DNA of 58,696 bases from Thermoanaerobaculia bacterium. GTDB lineage: Bacteria; Acidobacteriota; Thermoanaerobaculia; Multivoradales; JAHZIX01. Position numbers and translations under genes: made by a program. Shown piece by piece: positions 1 through 7,511 of this stretch (position 1 is the stretch's first letter; the number at the start of each line of letters is the position of its first letter). The notes below the pieces were generated by a model. The model worked only from the letters and a program-made list of their open reading frames with translations, did not search any database and was not told the DNA's origin. The stretch spans positions 1 to 58,696 of the forward strand of contig JALXFE010000263.1 of NCBI GenBank assembly GCA_027069135.1, read 5' to 3'.

Positions 1-1
1 C

Positions 2-2026
2 CTGGAGAATCTGCTGGAGCACGCGGGGGAGCTCAAGCGTAAGGCCTACCGGGAAGGCTTGGTCGAGCATCGCCAGATGGCGGAGCTTTCCAAGGATTTG
101 GCCACGATTCATCGGGATATCGACGTTGCCTTTGAAGCGGACCAGTTGCACCGGGATCCGCCGGATCGAGAGATGCTCCTGGAGCTCTTCCGGGAGCTGG
201 AGTTCTTTACCCTGGCAGCGGAATTGGAGGAAGCCGCGGCGAGCGACCGGGAGCCCGCCGCGGCGGCCCGAGAGATCATGACCGTGGACGAGCTGGATTC
301 CGTAGGGGCGGCTCTGGCCGGCCAGGACTTCTATGCTCAGATTTTGGGCGAAGAGCAAACCGTCGGCTTGGTATTCGGTGGATCGGAGGGCGAAGCCGCC
401 TACGTGGACCTTCGCCGGGAAGGTCTCGCTAAGGCCCTGGCGGAGTCGCTGGCGATTACCTTTGGGGAGTCCGATAGGCTGATCGTCGGCCACGATCTCA
501 AAGAGGTTCTTCGCCTGACTCCGCGGCGGACTGTCGTGGCGGCCCGGCTCTTCGACACGATGCTCGCCTCCTATGTCCTGCGGCCATCGTTGAGAAGCCA
601 CGCCTTAGAAGAGGTCGCGTTGGATCGGTTGCATGTCAAGGCGACGACCTCGGCTGCGGCCGGGTGGCGAAAGAAAGCGGGAGAGGAAACTCCTCCGGAG
701 GTGGCCTCCCCGGACCTCCTGGCTCTGGCAGGGGAGCGTTTGGATCTCGTGATGCGGCTCCGGGCCGAGCTCGAGGGTGAGCTCACCGACAACCCACTCC
801 TGGAGGTTTACCGCAAGATCGAGGAACCGCTCATTCCGGTCCTCGAGGGCATGGAGGAACGGGGGATCCTTTTGGATTGTCCTTTTCTCGAGAATATGTC
901 TGCCGAGCTCCAGGCGGAGGTCCATGCTTTGGAGGGGGAGATCTATCAGCTGGCAGGAGAGACTTTCAATATCAACTCTCCGCAGCAGCTCGGAGTGGTC
1001 CTCTTCGAAAAACTCGGCTATCCCGTCCTTCGCCGCACCCAGAAGACCAAGAAATACGCCACGGGGGCTGAGATTCTCGAGCAGTTGGCGGCCCGCGGAT
1101 ATCCCTTACCGGAGCGGATCCTGCGCTACCGGGAGCTCGCCAAGCTCAAGTCGACGTATGTGGATGCCCTTCCCGCCTTGGTTGCCGAGGACGGTCGCCT
1201 CCACACCCGTTTCAACCAGGCCGTGGCCGCCACCGGGCGATTGTCCTCCGCCCATCCGAATCTCCAAAATATTCCGGTTCGCACGGAGCTCGGGCAGCAG
1301 ATTCGTAAGGCCTTCGTGGCCGGGGAAGGGCGGGTGCTGCTGGTGGCCGACTACAGCCAGGTGGAGCTTCGAGTGCTGGCCCATATCGCGCAGGAAAAGG
1401 CGATGTTGGAGGCCTTTCTCGCCGGCCAGGATATTCACCGGGCGACCGCGGCCTCGGTCTTCGGCATCGTTCCCGAGATGGTCTCCTCGGAGCAGCGGAG
1501 GGCGGCGAAGACCATCAATTTCGGGATCCTCTACGGGATGAGCGCCTTCGGTCTGGCCCGCAATCTCGGCATCAGCAAGCAGCAAGCGGCGGAGTTCATC
1601 GATGCCTACATGGCCCGGTATTCCGGGGTCAAAGCCTACGTCGAGGACACGGTTGCCGCCGCTGAGTCGGAGGGTAAGGTCGAGACACTCTACGGCCGGG
1701 TCCGTTGGCTCCCGGAGATCCGGAGCAAGAACCGCATGGTGCGGGAGAACGCCAAGCGGATGGCCATCAACGCCCGAATCCAGGGGACCGCCGCGGACAT
1801 CATGAAATTGGCCATGATCGGAGTGGATCGGCGTCTGCGAGACGAGGGGCATGAGGCCCGTCTTCTGCTGACCGTCCATGACGAGCTCATGCTGGAGCTT
1901 CCCGATGACGAGCTGTCGGCCGTCGAGCGCTTGGTGCGGGAAGAAATGGAAGGGGTTTGCCAGCTGGACGCACCGCTGGTCGTGGACTCCGGCTCCGGCC
2001 GAAGCTGGTACGAGGCGAAGGCTTGA
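2..2026 (+). CDS. polA: DNA polymerase I, 3' part (5' end outside window)
   Basis: Template-directed DNA synthesis in repair and Okazaki-fragment processing. The reading frame is open to the left edge, and codons from base 2 already match the region following the 5'-nuclease domain, so the gene starts upstream; the TTG at 59 is not the true start. About 674 residues are present. Polymerase motif A reads DYSQVELR, motif B is the RRAAKTINFGILYG stretch, and motif C is LTVHDELM. The 3'-5' exonuclease fold seems present (FDTMLASYVLRP), but the DxE metal-binding motif is not visible near GLVFGG, and the usual LKYD aspartate reads LKEV. The proofreading domain is therefore probably inactive, as in many bacterial PolA proteins. 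The gene converges on the next one, with 24 bases between their stop codons. Identification is firm; exonuclease loss is by eye. Confidence 0.97.
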   Translation: MENLLEHAGELKRKAYREGLVEHRQMAELSKDLATIHRDIDVAFEADQLHRDPPDREMLLELFRELEFFTLAAELEEAAASDREPAAAAREIMTVDELDSVGAALAGQDFYAQILGEEQTVGLVFGGSEGEAAYVDLRREGLAKALAESLAITFGESDRLIVGHDLKEVLRLTPRRTVVAARLFDTMLASYVLRPSLRSHALEEVALDRLHVKATTSAAAGWRKKAGEETPPEVASPDLLALAGERLDLVMRLRAELEGELTDNPLLEVYRKIEEPLIPVLEGMEERGILLDCPFLENMSAELQAEVHALEGEIYQLAGETFNINSPQQLGVVLFEKLGYPVLRRTQKTKKYATGAEILEQLAARGYPLPERILRYRELAKLKSTYVDALPALVAEDGRLHTRFNQAVAATGRLSSAHPNLQNIPVRTELGQQIRKAFVAGEGRVLLVADYSQVELRVLAHIAQEKAMLEAFLAGQDIHRATAASVFGIVPEMVSSEQRRAAKTINFGILYGMSAFGLARNLGISKQQAAEFIDAYMARYSGVKAYVEDTVAAAESEGKVETLYGRVRWLPEIRSKNRMVRENAKRMAINARIQGTAADIMKLAMIGVDRRLRDEGHEARLLLTVHDELMLELPDDELSAVERLVREEMEGVCQLDAPLVVDSGSGRSWYEAKA

Positions 2027-2050
2027 GTGGCCCGATCGTTCCCTCTCTCC

Positions 2051-3901
2051 CTACCTCCGTCCGGTCGCCTCTGGCCTCTCCTCGCCGACGCGAAAATTGA
2101 CACGGACAGTCGAGGATACCGCAGCGATCTCGTCGCGCACAGTCACCGCCAACCGATGAAAGCCACCTTTCATCAGCAGGGTGAATTCGTGACCTATGTA
2201 TTGGCCCAGGGCCTCGTTGATTCGATCCGCTGGAATGTTCACCGGGAGAGTCCGTTTCTCGATTCTTGAGCCGCCACCTTTGGAGTCGGCGACGGCGAGA
2301 TAGACTTGGACTTTCCCCCGATGGGCGGCCTCGTCCGGGAGGAGCGCAAGGTTTCCAATGGGGATCTTGACGAGGACGGGAACTTCGTAGCGTTTCTTTC
2401 TGGACTTCTTGCCCGGAGCCCTCTCGAGAGTGATCTCGAGGGGGTTGTCCGTGACGTTGAGCAACAACGCGGCGAGAGTCTGGTCCCCCATCGTCTCATC
2501 GGTAGTCTTGTCCCTAAAACCCGAGCGATGGCGCACTCTGAAGCCTTTTCCTTCGACCTTCACTTTTAAGGATCTAAATTTTCCGTCGGCCTTTCGATCC
2601 GGGCGATAACCGAGGGAATAATAGGTTCTAAAGTCGTTTGCCAGCTTCGAGAGATTCGTGCCCAAGCTCTTGGTGTTGATAAAGGTCAGGCCGCCGGTAC
2701 CGGCAGCCATGATTTGCATGGAGCTTCTGAAGTTCGCGTTCTGCCGGTGACTCAGCTCCACTGGCATGGCCCGGCCGCCGCTAGCGGTGCCGATGGCACT
2801 CATGTCGAAACCACCGGTTTCTGCAGATACGGCACCCAGGCTCCGGTTGGCCACGGCGTCGATGGTGTACACCACGACCCGGTTGCCGCTGGCGGTGGAG
2901 ATGAAATCCTGAAAATCTTTTGTGCTGTCGTAATTCAAGCTTCGGGCGACGACCGATGAGGCGCCCAGACTGCGGCCAAAGGTTTCGAACTTATTGTTCC
3001 AGGCCTCCATGAGGCTCAGCCCTGGGCGAAGCGGCATCCCACCGGAGACATAGACCAAGGCCTTGCGGCCCGGGAGGCCGGCCAGAGATTCGACCAGGTC
3101 TTCCATCGCCAGGAGGGTGAATCGATTTCGGGAGAGCATTTCCTGAGAAAAGCTCTCGATGTTAGCGAGGATCTCCCGAGCTCGCTCGAGAGCGATGTTC
3201 ACAGCGCCTACGGAGTCGCTGAGGTCCACGCTATCGATATCGCGAATGATGCTACGCATCCCGGTCTCGACCTCGAACGCGCGGCTATTGCGACGGTGCA
3301 TTCCGTCGATCAGCGGCTGGATGAGCTCCGGGACGGACGTGAAGTTCTTCTCGATTTTGAGGGTGCCGTCGAAGCTCGCCAACATGACTCGGTCTTGCGG
3401 GCCCAGGCCTTCCCGGAGAAAGCGGCGCAGGTGAGAGAGAATCTGATTTCGATACCGCGGGTGCATGTTGAGGTGATCGACAAACAGCACGACGTGAAGC
3501 CGTTGATTCTCGGGAATCGGGGCGGAATACGTCGGTGCTTTGGTCGAACCGGAAGACGGACCCTCCACCACCTGTCCCTCTTGAATCGCCAGGAAGTTGG
3601 TGACCTCCACCAGCTTTCCGGCTTCCCTCAGCTCGAAATCCTCTTGGGTCAACCCCCTGACGGGATTGCCTTCGGAATCCGTGACAAAGACTTCGACGTT
3701 GACCACGTTGACGTTGACGGATTCGAAGAAAATCCCGTCTTCGGGCGGCGCCGAGGTCGAGGGCTGAGCCTGCGCAGTGGCCGCGAAGAACGTCAAGAAA
3801 AGGGCTCCGACGATGTCTTTGAAGAGGCTCCTCCTCGGGGATTTCCAGCCTTTCGAGAAGGCCAGCTGCAAAGATGGAACTTGTTGCTCAGGAATCGGCA
3901 T
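2051..3901 (-). CDS. Exported VWA protein, VWFA-related acidobacterial type
   Basis: 616 residues. The ATG at 3901 has a GAGGT ribosome site seven bases upstream. A signal peptide (about residues 25-46, ending ATAQAQ) is followed by the FFESVNVNVVNVEVFVTD block, a conserved opening of acidobacterial VWFA-related proteins. The VWA core begins at LHVVLFVDHLNM. Its MIDAS position reads DHLNM rather than DxSxS, so classical metal-dependent adhesion is doubtful. The YYSLGYRP segment near the end of the VWA region is also typical. The C-terminal 150 residues form a beta-rich region with no domain I can name. A paralogue lies at 22090-23868 inside an operon, whereas this copy stands alone, upstream of nothing on its strand. 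Function is unknown; it is probably a periplasmic or surface interaction protein. Confidence 0.88.
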   Translation of the reverse strand: MPIPEQQVPSLQLAFSKGWKSPRRSLFKDIVGALFLTFFAATAQAQPSTSAPPEDGIFFESVNVNVVNVEVFVTDSEGNPVRGLTQEDFELREAGKLVEVTNFLAIQEGQVVEGPSSGSTKAPTYSAPIPENQRLHVVLFVDHLNMHPRYRNQILSHLRRFLREGLGPQDRVMLASFDGTLKIEKNFTSVPELIQPLIDGMHRRNSRAFEVETGMRSIIRDIDSVDLSDSVGAVNIALERAREILANIESFSQEMLSRNRFTLLAMEDLVESLAGLPGRKALVYVSGGMPLRPGLSLMEAWNNKFETFGRSLGASSVVARSLNYDSTKDFQDFISTASGNRVVVYTIDAVANRSLGAVSAETGGFDMSAIGTASGGRAMPVELSHRQNANFRSSMQIMAAGTGGLTFINTKSLGTNLSKLANDFRTYYSLGYRPDRKADGKFRSLKVKVEGKGFRVRHRSGFRDKTTDETMGDQTLAALLLNVTDNPLEITLERAPGKKSRKKRYEVPVLVKIPIGNLALLPDEAAHRGKVQVYLAVADSKGGGSRIEKRTLPVNIPADRINEALGQYIGHEFTLLMKGGFHRLAVTVRDEIAAVSSTVRVNFRVGEERPEATGRR

Positions 3902-4052
3902 GGATGAACCTCATGGGTTGTTCGCTGTTCGAGCGCTGCCCTCTTTTCGCCATCATCTTCCTTGGGAATTCCTTGGCTTCGATGCTCGACTTCTTCCCCA
4001 ACAACCTCAGGCCCCAGGCCAATCTATTCCCGGTCCGCGATGCTGCCGGGTC

Positions 4053-5717
4053 TCAGCTTCCGGCGGCCGGGAGAACGATCGTGATCATCGCTCCACCTCC
4101 GGGCCGATTACCGGCGGCAACACTTCCCCCATATCCTTCCACGATGGCTCGGACGACAGCCAGGCCCAGGCCGATATGCTCCCCTTTTTGGGAGCTGGGG
4201 CGGTAAGAGAAGAAGCGATCGAAGATGCGTTCCAGGTCGTCTTCGGGGATTCCCGGGCCCTTATCCGCCACTGTGATCCGGACCTGGCGATCCTTGAGGG
4301 TCGAGCGGATTTCGATCGTGCCGCCGGGGGGAGAGAAGCTCCGAGCGTTCTCGAGGAGATTTTCGAAGACTTGGGCCAATCGGTCCGAAGATGCGACCAC
4401 TTCGCTGGGAGTACCGTCCTGCCTTTCAGCTTCGGTGCGCAGGTCGAATTCACCGCCACTTTTCCCACCTTCTTCCCTGCCTCGGAGCCGAAAACCCTCG
4501 ACGATCTCTTCCAAGAGCGCGTCGAGGTTGACCGGGTAGCGCTCTTCTTTCTCCAATTGGGCATCGAGGCGGGTCAGGTCCCGGGCGCCGCTCAACAGGT
4601 GCTCCATGCGGGCCACCTGGCGCTGAATCATCGTCAGGAAGTGCTTCTGCTCTGCGGGGTCGTCGAGCTCTTCGGCCGCCTCGGCCGCCGTGCGAATGGA
4701 GGCCAGGGGATTCTTGAATTCATGGGAGACGTCCGCAGCGAAGGATTCGATGAAGCGGATGTGTTCCTGGAGCCTCCGGGTCAACTCTTCCAAAGCGCGA
4801 CTGAGGTCCCCGATTTCGTCGTGGCGCCGGGATCCCTTGATGCGTCCCAGGAGGCGCCCCCGTCGATCCAGCAGCGCTTGGGCCTGAAACCGCAAATGGC
4901 GCACCGGCCGCACGATGGTGGTGGCGACCAGGAGGCTCAAGATCACCGCGGCGCCGACCGAGACGAGGAAGATCCGGAACAGCCGCAGGCGCATCTCGTA
5001 GAGGGATTGGAGGAGGCGGTACGTGGAGCGGGAGACCAAGGCCACGCCAACGACTTCCCCCTGTCGCCAGATCGGCAGAGCGCTGTACAGCGTCAGGGAT
5101 CTTTGGTTCTTCGACGGCCGGCTGGCGGCACCGTACTCACCGGTCAGGGCTTTTCGGACCTCCCGTCTCTCCAGGAGCTCTCCGGGCAGGGCGTCCCCCG
5201 GCGTGCGTCCCGGTGGTCCCGGGCTGCTCAGCAGGCGTTCGGAGAGACGAAACATGGCGGAACCCATGCGGTACACCCAGCTGCGCCGACCCGCGGGCTG
5301 CAGGAGCTCATAGGAGCCTTCTTCTCCCGGCTCCCGTCGAGGACCCAGCCGTACCGAGTCGGCGATCACGTTGCCTTGGCGGTCGAGGATACGCAGCCGG
5401 GAGGCCGAGCGGCGGTTGAGCCGGGCCAGGAGGACTTGGGCCAACTCCCCGTCGAGGGTCGGGGCGAGCTCTTGTGAATCTTCGACCGGGCCCGCCAGAG
5501 CTGCCGCCAGGAGTCGGCCCTCCTGAGCCATGGCACCCTCCTGGCTGTCCAGGAGCTCCTCCTCGTAACTTGCCAAGTAGACGAGGCCCGCGGCGGGAAG
5601 AAAGACCAGCAGCACATTGAAGGCCAGTAGGCGGATCCAGATGCGGGAAAGAAAGCGCAGCCACCAGCTGCCGCTGGCATCCGGTCCTGAAGGAATTCGT
5701 GGCGTCTTGGGGACCAC
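4053..5717 (-). CDS. Membrane sensor histidine kinase
   Basis: Autophosphorylating partner of the response regulator encoded just upstream. Features in order, numbered from the GTG start used here: transmembrane helix at about 24-50, an extracytoplasmic sensor region to about 240, a second helix at about 247-270, HAMP, then the dimerisation domain with phospho-accepting histidine 332 in SHEFKNPL. The ATPase domain follows, with N box (NLLENAR), G1 (DKGPGIP) and G2 (GEHIGLGLAVV). The layout and the RLDAQL segment after the H box resemble ChvG-type kinases. The stop of the regulator is at 5722-5724, four bases before the GTG at 5717. An ATG at 5780 would add 21 residues that only translate the regulator's 3' end. 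Neither start has a clear ribosome site, so the start is uncertain. Its signal is unknown. Confidence 0.93.
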   Translation of the reverse strand: MVPKTPRIPSGPDASGSWWLRFLSRIWIRLLAFNVLLVFLPAAGLVYLASYEEELLDSQEGAMAQEGRLLAAALAGPVEDSQELAPTLDGELAQVLLARLNRRSASRLRILDRQGNVIADSVRLGPRREPGEEGSYELLQPAGRRSWVYRMGSAMFRLSERLLSSPGPPGRTPGDALPGELLERREVRKALTGEYGAASRPSKNQRSLTLYSALPIWRQGEVVGVALVSRSTYRLLQSLYEMRLRLFRIFLVSVGAAVILSLLVATTIVRPVRHLRFQAQALLDRRGRLLGRIKGSRRHDEIGDLSRALEELTRRLQEHIRFIESFAADVSHEFKNPLASIRTAAEAAEELDDPAEQKHFLTMIQRQVARMEHLLSGARDLTRLDAQLEKEERYPVNLDALLEEIVEGFRLRGREEGGKSGGEFDLRTEAERQDGTPSEVVASSDRLAQVFENLLENARSFSPPGGTIEIRSTLKDRQVRITVADKGPGIPEDDLERIFDRFFSYRPSSQKGEHIGLGLAVVRAIVEGYGGSVAAGNRPGGGAMITIVLPAAGS

Positions 5718-5721
5718 GGTT

Positions 5722-6432
5722 TCAGGCGCGGTAGCGGTAGCCGAGGCCGTACACGGTATCGATGGCGTCGAAGCCCTCATCGGCCAGGACGAATTTGCGC
5801 CGCAGCCGCTTGATGTGGCTGTCGATGGTGCGTTCGCTGACGTAGGCGTCGTTGGGGTAGGCCTCCTCCATCAGCTGGCGCCGAGTCTTGACATGCCCCG
5901 GATGTCGGGCCAGGGATTGCAGGAGAAGAAACTCGGTCACCGTCAATTGGATCGGCCGGTTTTCCCAGCGAACCGTGTAGCGCCGGAGATCCAATTCCAA
6001 GGCACCGACGCTCATGAGCTCTTCCTCCCCGGCGGGCGTCGGCCGGCGGATCAAGGCGAGGCGCCGAAAGAGAACCCGTACCCGGGCGATGAGCTCCCGG
6101 GTAGAAAAGGGCTTACACAGATAGTCGTCGGCTCCGAGCTCGAGACCGAGGACTCGGTCGAACTCTTCATCCTTGGACGTGAGGAAGATGATCGGTAGCG
6201 ACTCGGAGAGACCGCGAAGGCGTCGGCAAAGCTCCAGGCCGTCCAGGCGAGGCATGAGGATGTCGAGGATCACCAGATCCGGCAGCTGATCCTGAAAATT
6301 CTCCCAAGCTTGCTGGCCGTCGCCAAAGGTCGCGACCTTAAAGCCCTCCCGGCGTAGGGCGAAACCGACGGTCTCGCAGATATTGGATTCATCGTCGACG
6401 ACGGCGATCGAAGTGGGGTCTCGGGTGTCCAT
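5722..6432 (-). CDS. OmpR/PhoB-family response regulator
   Basis: DNA-binding transcription regulator of 236 residues, activated by phosphotransfer from the adjacent kinase. The receiver domain has acidic pair D13-D14 (VVDDE), phospho-acceptor D57 (VILDILMP) and the conserved lysine of LCKPF. The C-terminal winged-helix domain includes the typical LTVTEFLLLQSLARHPG and IDSHIKRLRRK segments. I chose the ATG at 6432, because the frame upstream does not resemble the family. An ATG at 6450 with GAGGTCC upstream is an alternative adding six residues. The gene is first in the pair, with the kinase immediately following. ChvI-like assignment is possible from the kinase, but I would not fix a name. 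Target genes are not evident. Confidence 0.95.
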   Translation of the reverse strand: MDTRDPTSIAVVDDESNICETVGFALRREGFKVATFGDGQQAWENFQDQLPDLVILDILMPRLDGLELCRRLRGLSESLPIIFLTSKDEEFDRVLGLELGADDYLCKPFSTRELIARVRVLFRRLALIRRPTPAGEEELMSVGALELDLRRYTVRWENRPIQLTVTEFLLLQSLARHPGHVKTRRQLMEEAYPNDAYVSERTIDSHIKRLRRKFVLADEGFDAIDTVYGLGYRYRA

Positions 6433-6684
6433 GGTGAAACTGTACCCCATGGGTCGAAAGGACCTCGCCACACCCTCGCCACATTTTCCCGTGAGGATTG
6501 CCACGACACCCCGGGGCGGAGCCGTCAAGAATCTTTCTGGAGAATTTCCCAGCCGAGAGATCTAGAGAGAGGCCTGCGATCGTGTAGGTGAGGAAGTGAG
6601 GAACAGGACACCTCCTTGAAGGACACCGCCGCCGAGGTCAGCGCCCACCAGATCCGCAGCGGTCTCGGCCCCCACCACGGGCTC

Positions 6685-7068
6685 TCAATCCGGAAACTGG
6701 GACGGCGACATCCCGAGGTCGACGATGCTGCACCCCCGGATGATCGGGAGGCCGAGCTTTTCGGCGCGAGCGAGAACGCTGCTGTCATAGGTTCCGGGGT
6801 TGAGCCAAACCTCCTTCGGGGTCGCTTTCGCGATATCTTCCAGCGCCGCGAGGGTCATCGGGGGCGGTAAGTAGACCGTGACGCGATCGATGGCCTTCGG
6901 GATCTCAGCGAGGTGGTGGAAGGCTTGAGCTCCCTCGATCATCTCCTGCGGGGAGTGCGGATTGACAGCGAAGGCCTCAAAGCCGCCTTTGATGTGGGCT
7001 CGGAGCGATTTATTGCCGAACTTGTGGCGGTGTCGAGAGGCACCCAGGACAGCTACAGTCTTTCCCAT
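6685..7068 (-). CDS. Small CoA-binding (Rossmann) protein
   Basis: 127 residues, starting at an ATG directly preceded by GGGGAGGAAA. The opening KTVAVLGASRHRHKFGN is the nucleotide-binding turn of stand-alone CoA_binding domains (YccU-like), and the WLNPGTYDSSVLARAEKLG and CSIVDLG segments fit the C-terminal half of that fold. Full length for the family. These cytoplasmic proteins bind CoA or acyl-CoA in structures, but their cellular role is not established. No partner is seen: the regulator gene to the left starts about 250 bases away, and the gene to the right is divergent. Confidence 0.88.
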   Translation of the reverse strand: MGKTVAVLGASRHRHKFGNKSLRAHIKGGFEAFAVNPHSPQEMIEGAQAFHHLAEIPKAIDRVTVYLPPPMTLAALEDIAKATPKEVWLNPGTYDSSVLARAEKLGLPIIRGCSIVDLGMSPSQFPD

Positions 7069-7511
7069 TTTCCTCCCCAGTTCCGATAGTAGTGACTCGA
7101 CCCATGTGTGGAGGGTTGAGCCCTTGGCCCTACCCGTTCGAGTCTGCTAGTGTATAGGTGCTAATTATTTCTGCAAAACTCCGAATGCCGCGTCCGGAGG
7201 CGAGCGATTCAAAATAGCGGACTTATCCAGAAATTTGGATCAATCGGAGCGGAATTGGAACAAAGTCGACGAGGCTGCTCAACAGGCAAAGCTTTGTAAA
7301 ACCGGGTGTTATGCCTACTGAGAGTCTACAGCGATAGGCGGCACACGACTTGCAGGATATTGCTCAAGGCAACTCGAGGATCTTGAGCCTAGCTTGGTAG
7401 AAGCCTTCAAGGCTCCACAGAAATCCGCCGCGAGGAATATCGGATTCCTTGATGGACGGTAAAATTTTTTGATCGAGTCACTTTCAACAGTAGATTCTGA
7501 AAGGAAACGAG
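7069..7511. other. Long non-coding region upstream of the TonB receptor
   Basis: 443 bases with no convincing gene and clearly more A+T than its surroundings. It holds the divergent start region of the CoA-binding gene on the left and the receptor promoter on the right. Between 7363 and 7415 two stems compete: CTCAAG (7363-7368) pairs with CTTGAG (7382-7387), while GAGCCT (7385-7390) pairs with AGGCTC (7410-7415), sharing three bases. This could be an RNA switch or a regulator site. It matches no riboswitch class I recognise. Confidence 0.5.
7469..7496 (+). promoter_or_regulatory. Candidate promoter of the TonB receptor gene
   Basis: TTGATC at 7469-7474 and TAGATT at 7491-7496, separated by 16 bases. 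Transcription would start just before the ribosome site AAAGGAAA at about 7499-7506. The match is moderate; a promoter farther upstream giving a longer leader is equally possible. Confidence 0.35.

Noticed and set aside
3777-5477. Long plus-strand open frame opposite the sensor kinase
   Set aside because: The minus strand there encodes a complete histidine kinase with all motifs; the opposite frame has no domain character and is a GC-rich antisense shadow.
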